Shown here: piece after piece, positions 26,736 to 28,552 of the stretch
Numbering within the stretch: position 1 is the stretch's first letter
Layout: each line of letters opens with the position of its first letter
DNA from: a virus
Direction: 5' to 3' (one strand)
DNA length: 28,552 bases
Virus record (IMG/VR): IMGVR_UViG_3300046654_000043
Coordinates: 1-28,552 of that record
Translations under genes and position numbers: made by a program
The notes under the pieces: generated by a model
Told to the model about the DNA's origin: nothing
Database searches by the model: none
The model's input: the letters and a program-made list of their open reading frames with translations, nothing else

Positions 26736-26822
26736 CGCCAGTTACCGATAACCGCTAAACGGCTATCGCGTCAAGGGGGATGGAACGCCCCCTTCCGGGA
26801 TAATTTTAGTCTGGGGGTGGAA
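26736..26822 (-). promoter_or_regulatory. Repeat element R1: hairpin plus TTGACG promoter-like unit upstream of Rha/KilAC
   Basis: It aligns with R2 (27862-27953). On the minus strand it reads a BRO-type remnant (PQTKIIPEGG), a GGGGG...CCCCC hairpin (26775-26792), TTGACG (26769-26774), a 17-base spacer with an imperfect inverted repeat CGATAGCCG / CGGTTATCG, and TTATCG at the -10 position. The -10 is poor, so the promoter is a suggestion. The inverted repeat between -35 and -10 would be a natural operator. Confidence 0.5.
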
Positions 26823-27144
26823 GGGATAACCTCATTAAACCACCAATCCTGAATTTCGACGGCGGCCGGAAGACGGGAACGGGAAATAAGCCGGTTTACG
26901 TCTCCCTCCGGAATTATAAGCGTCCGGTGATGCAACCCTAGCGTTTCCCGGCAAAACGCCGGTAAACTCATAGGTTGTGCGTATTTACAGTGCTTACGAA
27001 CCGCGTCGTCGCCATCCAAATAACCAGGGCTTTAGCTGTTTCCGTGGCCGGAAACCAGTGACCGCCGTTGGCGTCAATGATGGCGGAAATCTCCACCGTG
27101 TATCTGGTGGATAGAGTACGCGTAAATTTTTGGATTGAGTTCAT
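26771..27144 (-). pseudogene. BRO-N antirepressor gene with a frameshift
   Basis: Frame one begins at 27144 (MNSIQKFTRTLSTRYTVEIS, ANGGHWFPATETAKAL), with AAAGG before the ATG. It loses the BRO pattern near 27023-27028 and would stop soon after. The next frame continues it exactly: GYLDGDDAVRKHCKYAQPMS, then LIIPEGDVNRLISRSRLPAA and WWFNEVIPS, typical BRO-N C-terminal sequence. Adding one G in the CCTGG run restores a single frame. The end is fused to repeat R1, and its TGA lies inside the TTGACG. Either a decayed gene, a programmed shift or an assembly error. Confidence 0.75.
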
Positions 27145-27241
27145 TATCAGCCTTTCTGCGCTGCTTTCTGAAGAGGTGAGCGTGGCGGCGGTGCAGAAAG
27201 TCACCGTGTTCAGCCGCTAAACCTAGCCACGCAAATCCGTC

Positions 27242-27772
27242 TTAGCCGAAAAACACGGGCCCCGTCAAGAAGATGTTCCTTTGCAATTCCTGATTCCCGA
27301 GGTCCGCGACCTGCTTCGCGAAGGACAGGCGGGCGGCTTCCGACGCTTCCGCGCGTTCTTCGGCGTCAGCCCAGTTACGGGCGAGCTCGGCTCGACTGAG
27401 CGTCTTCTCCGGTTCCCGGCGCCCATACCCTCCTGTCTTGCGGATCGAAGGGAGGACTTCAGCGGTCACCCATTTGCGGAAACGATGCGCGACAGAACCG
27501 TGGTTTGTTGCATATCGACATCGCAAAATGACCGTATAGAGGCCGCCTTCGGTAACCATGGTGACTGACTGGTTTCCGCCAGGGGTAGGGGTTGAACCCT
27601 GACCCTTTTCGTCTTCATCAAGACTTCTGGCGGTCGAAGAAACATCCGCTAAATTAAGAACCGCGCAGACATCGGAAAGTACAAACCATGGATTGCCCAT
27701 GGCGTCAACCGTATGCCGGACGGCGCGTCCTTCGAACTGGAAACAGGCGGGTAAATTTTGGGGGTTTTGCAT
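27242..27772 (-). CDS. BRO-N antirepressor-type protein, short, 176 aa
   Basis: The BRO-N domain (about 10-112) shows FQFEGRAVRHTVDAMGNPWF, VLSDVCAVLNLADVSS, SVTMVTEGGLYTVILRCRYA and FRKWVTAEVLPSIRKTGGYG. It is followed by a helical linker (125-160) that is nearly identical to the linker of the Rha/KilAC protein. Then it stops after ELQRNIFLTGPVFFG, with no C-terminal effector domain. The start at 27772 has GAGAGG 11 bases before; a longer frame runs into repeat R2. Probably truncated by recombination, yet still able to give a DNA-binding BRO-N module. Confidence 0.82.
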   Translation of the reverse strand: MQNPQNLPACFQFEGRAVRHTVDAMGNPWFVLSDVCAVLNLADVSSTARSLDEDEKGQGSTPTPGGNQSVTMVTEGGLYTVILRCRYATNHGSVAHRFRKWVTAEVLPSIRKTGGYGRREPEKTLSRAELARNWADAEERAEASEAARLSFAKQVADLGNQELQRNIFLTGPVFFG

Positions 27773-27861
27773 TCGCGCGGAACCTCTCTGCGCTTGGAAC
27801 CTTGAGGAGAAAAACGCGGAAGCCGGAGGTTCACCCGGCGGTCGGGAGCAACCCCCATCCG

Positions 27862-27953
27862 CGCTAGTTACCGATAGCCGGAGACCGGATATTACGTCAA
27901 GGGGCAATATCCGATATTGCCCCCTCGGGGATAATTTTAGTCTGAGGGTGGAA
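27862..27953 (-). promoter_or_regulatory. Repeat element R2: hairpin plus TTGACG promoter-like unit upstream of the BRO gene
   Basis: Counterpart of R1. It has a perfect 11-bp-arm inverted repeat (GGGGCAATATC / GATATTGCCCC at 27901-27923), TTGACG at 27895-27900, an internal inverted repeat with ATATCCGG / CCGGCTAT, and CTATCG at the -10 position with 17-base spacing. Flanks (GTTACCGATA, GGGGATAATTTTAGTCTG) match R1, whereas the stem bases differ, so structure is kept while sequence has changed. Confidence 0.5.
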
Positions 27954-28028
27954 ACCTGAGTACGGCGTTTCACCGTGGTTTACTAGAAGTTGTGCGAACT
28001 TACAATGCACGCTAACCGCGCCAAAGTC
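27892..28028 (-). pseudogene. Relic of a BRO-N gene, C-terminal fragment
   Basis: No start codon, but the minus-strand frame reads DFGAVSVHCKFAQLLVNHGE, then PQTKIIPEGGNIGYCPLT and stop. AV--HCK-AQ and KIIPEG match the BRO-N C-terminal pattern, as in the frameshifted gene at 26771-27144 (AVRKHCKYAQ ... IIPEGDVNRLI). The fragment breaks off after KIIPEG, where the hairpin and TTGACG unit begin. It shows that R2 is made partly of BRO coding sequence. Confidence 0.6.
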
Positions 28029-28060
28029 TTATCGCCGGACTCCGGCGCCGTTGTCAATCC

Positions 28061-28138
28061 TCACTTCGAGCCCATCAACAGCATGACCGCGACGACCACC
28101 AGGACGCCGAGCCAAATCCAAGTGACCTGATTGCTCAT
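28061..28138 (-). CDS. Micro-protein with one membrane helix, 25 aa (copy 1)
   Basis: Reads MSNQVTWIWLGVLVVVAVML followed by LMGSK, a single hydrophobic helix with a short polar end. The start overlaps the TGA of the zinc-finger gene (ATGA), and GGAGGTCGAGGA precedes it. It pairs with 28319-28402, which has the same arrangement. Confidence 0.6.
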   Translation of the reverse strand: MSNQVTWIWLGVLVVVAVMLLMGSK

Positions 28139-28317
28139 TCCTCGACCTCCGCCGATCCGGCCCCGCCACAGGACGGACAGCTCACGAAACCGCCTCCTGA
28201 ACAACAAGGGCAGGGCTTCAAGCCATCGTCCTCGGGGTGACCCCAGCCGTCGCAACTCTGGCAACGGACGAGGCCGCCGCCCGCGCACGCCGGGCATATT
28301 TTCCGTTTTCCCGCCAT
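28135..28317 (-). CDS. DnaJ-type zinc-finger micro-protein, 60 aa (copy 1)
   Basis: Four CxxC pairs (CPAC, CQSC, CPCC, CPSC), each followed by Gly-rich turns (AGGGLV, DGWGHPEDD, SGGGFV, GGAGSAE), the DnaJ central-domain layout, with no J domain. Starts MAGKRKICPACAGGG with a GAGGGACTGAC site before the ATG. Probably a small zinc-binding protein. Coupled to the membrane micro-gene downstream. It has a partial homologue upstream (28402-28552). Confidence 0.75.
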   Translation of the reverse strand: MAGKRKICPACAGGGLVRCQSCDGWGHPEDDGLKPCPCCSGGGFVSCPSCGGAGSAEVEE

Positions 28318-28318
28318 G

Positions 28319-28402
28319 TCAGTCCCTCGCCGTCAACGCGAACAGGAAGAAAATCGCCGCCAGAAGCAGCGAGACCCCCGGGACTTTATCAAAACCCAGC
28401 AT
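28319..28402 (-). CDS. Micro-protein with one membrane helix, 27 aa (copy 2)
   Basis: Reads MLGFDKVPGVSLLLAAIFFL followed by FALTARD, a single membrane helix with Pro near the N-terminus. GAGGAAAAACTG lies before the ATG, which overlaps the TGA of the upstream zinc-finger gene by one base. It forms the second zinc-finger plus membrane-helix pair. Confidence 0.6.
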   Translation of the reverse strand: MLGFDKVPGVSLLLAAIFFLFALTARD

Positions 28403-28552
28403 CAGTTTTTCCTCGTCTCGATATGGCCGCGCCCATCGCAGACCTGACAATCCTCGTACCCGTAGCCGCCGCAGGACGGGCATTTCCCGCCGTGGGCGTC
28501 CCGGCCGGAGCCTCCCGCGCATCCGCTGCACTGTTGGGTTCCTGAACCTTCA
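28402..28552 (-). CDS. DnaJ-type zinc-finger protein, C-terminal part (copy 2), cut by window edge
   Basis: No start in the window. The minus-strand frame reads QQCSGCAGGSGRDAHGGKCP then SCGGYGYEDCQVCDGRGHIE and ends TRKN. The pairs CSGC, CPSC and CQVC with Gly-rich turns match the 60-aa copy downstream. The gene continues beyond the right edge. Confidence 0.7.
   Translation of the reverse strand, partial: EGSGTQQCSGCAGGSGRDAHGGKCPSCGGYGYEDCQVCDGRGHIETRKN

Noticed and set aside
1-28552. CRISPR array, tRNA genes, integrase or insertion sequence
   Set aside because: No regularly spaced direct repeats, no cloverleaf with CCA-type end, no recombinase or transposase motifs noticed on either strand.

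Overview
The window is a piece of a tailed-phage (Caudoviricetes) genome. The evidence is a contiguous packaging and head cluster (small and large terminase, a roughly 700-residue portal, scaffold, capsid-associated protein, major capsid protein), two Gp49/Sf6-gp66-like proteins, Rha/KilAC and BRO antirepressors, and many very small, tightly overlapping genes. The portal length and the Gp49/gp66 family point to a podovirus-like head module. The host cannot be fixed from sequence; the GC-rich late genes and Shine-Dalgarno (SD) starts suit a proteobacterium. No integrase, tRNA or CRISPR array is visible.

Layout. (1) 1-18491, minus strand: late genes read right to left, in the order 85-aa protein, 156-aa protein, TerS, TerL, portal, Gp49-like proteins, HAD-like phosphatase, GroES-like protein, scaffold, capsid-associated protein, major capsid protein, then decoration or tail-type structural proteins. 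Three homing-type endonuclease genes sit in or beside this block. (2) 18492-19735, minus strand: one unknown gene and a SprT-like metalloprotease, separated by perfect palindromes. (3) 19736-20138: a roughly 400-bp divergent control region. (4) 20139-25461, plus strand: an early-type operon of small proteins, several with cysteine pairs, ending in a strong bidirectional terminator at 25466-25499. (5) 25515-28552, minus strand: Rha/KilAC antirepressor, a frameshifted BRO gene, an intact but short BRO gene, BRO relics, and two repeated zinc-finger plus single-membrane-helix micro-gene pairs.

The most striking object is in the large terminase. A Cys...Asn|Cys intein (14773-15750, minus) interrupts the ATPase Walker B site. 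A complete NUMOD4-HNH-HTH endonuclease gene is encoded on the opposite strand, entirely inside the intein coding sequence and in exact codon register with it. The intein and its presumed homing enzyme are therefore separate antisense proteins rather than one fused polypeptide. The second is a family of palindromes centred on GTTTAAAC: 11 copies where about 0.3-0.4 is expected by chance, six with long arms of different sequence that still pair. They lie mainly between genes on both sides of the divergent control region. The third is a mosaic antirepressor region in which a conserved element (BRO relic, hairpin, TTGACG promoter-like sequence with an internal inverted repeat) stands before each antirepressor gene, and an almost identical 65-bp linker is shared by two different antirepressor types.
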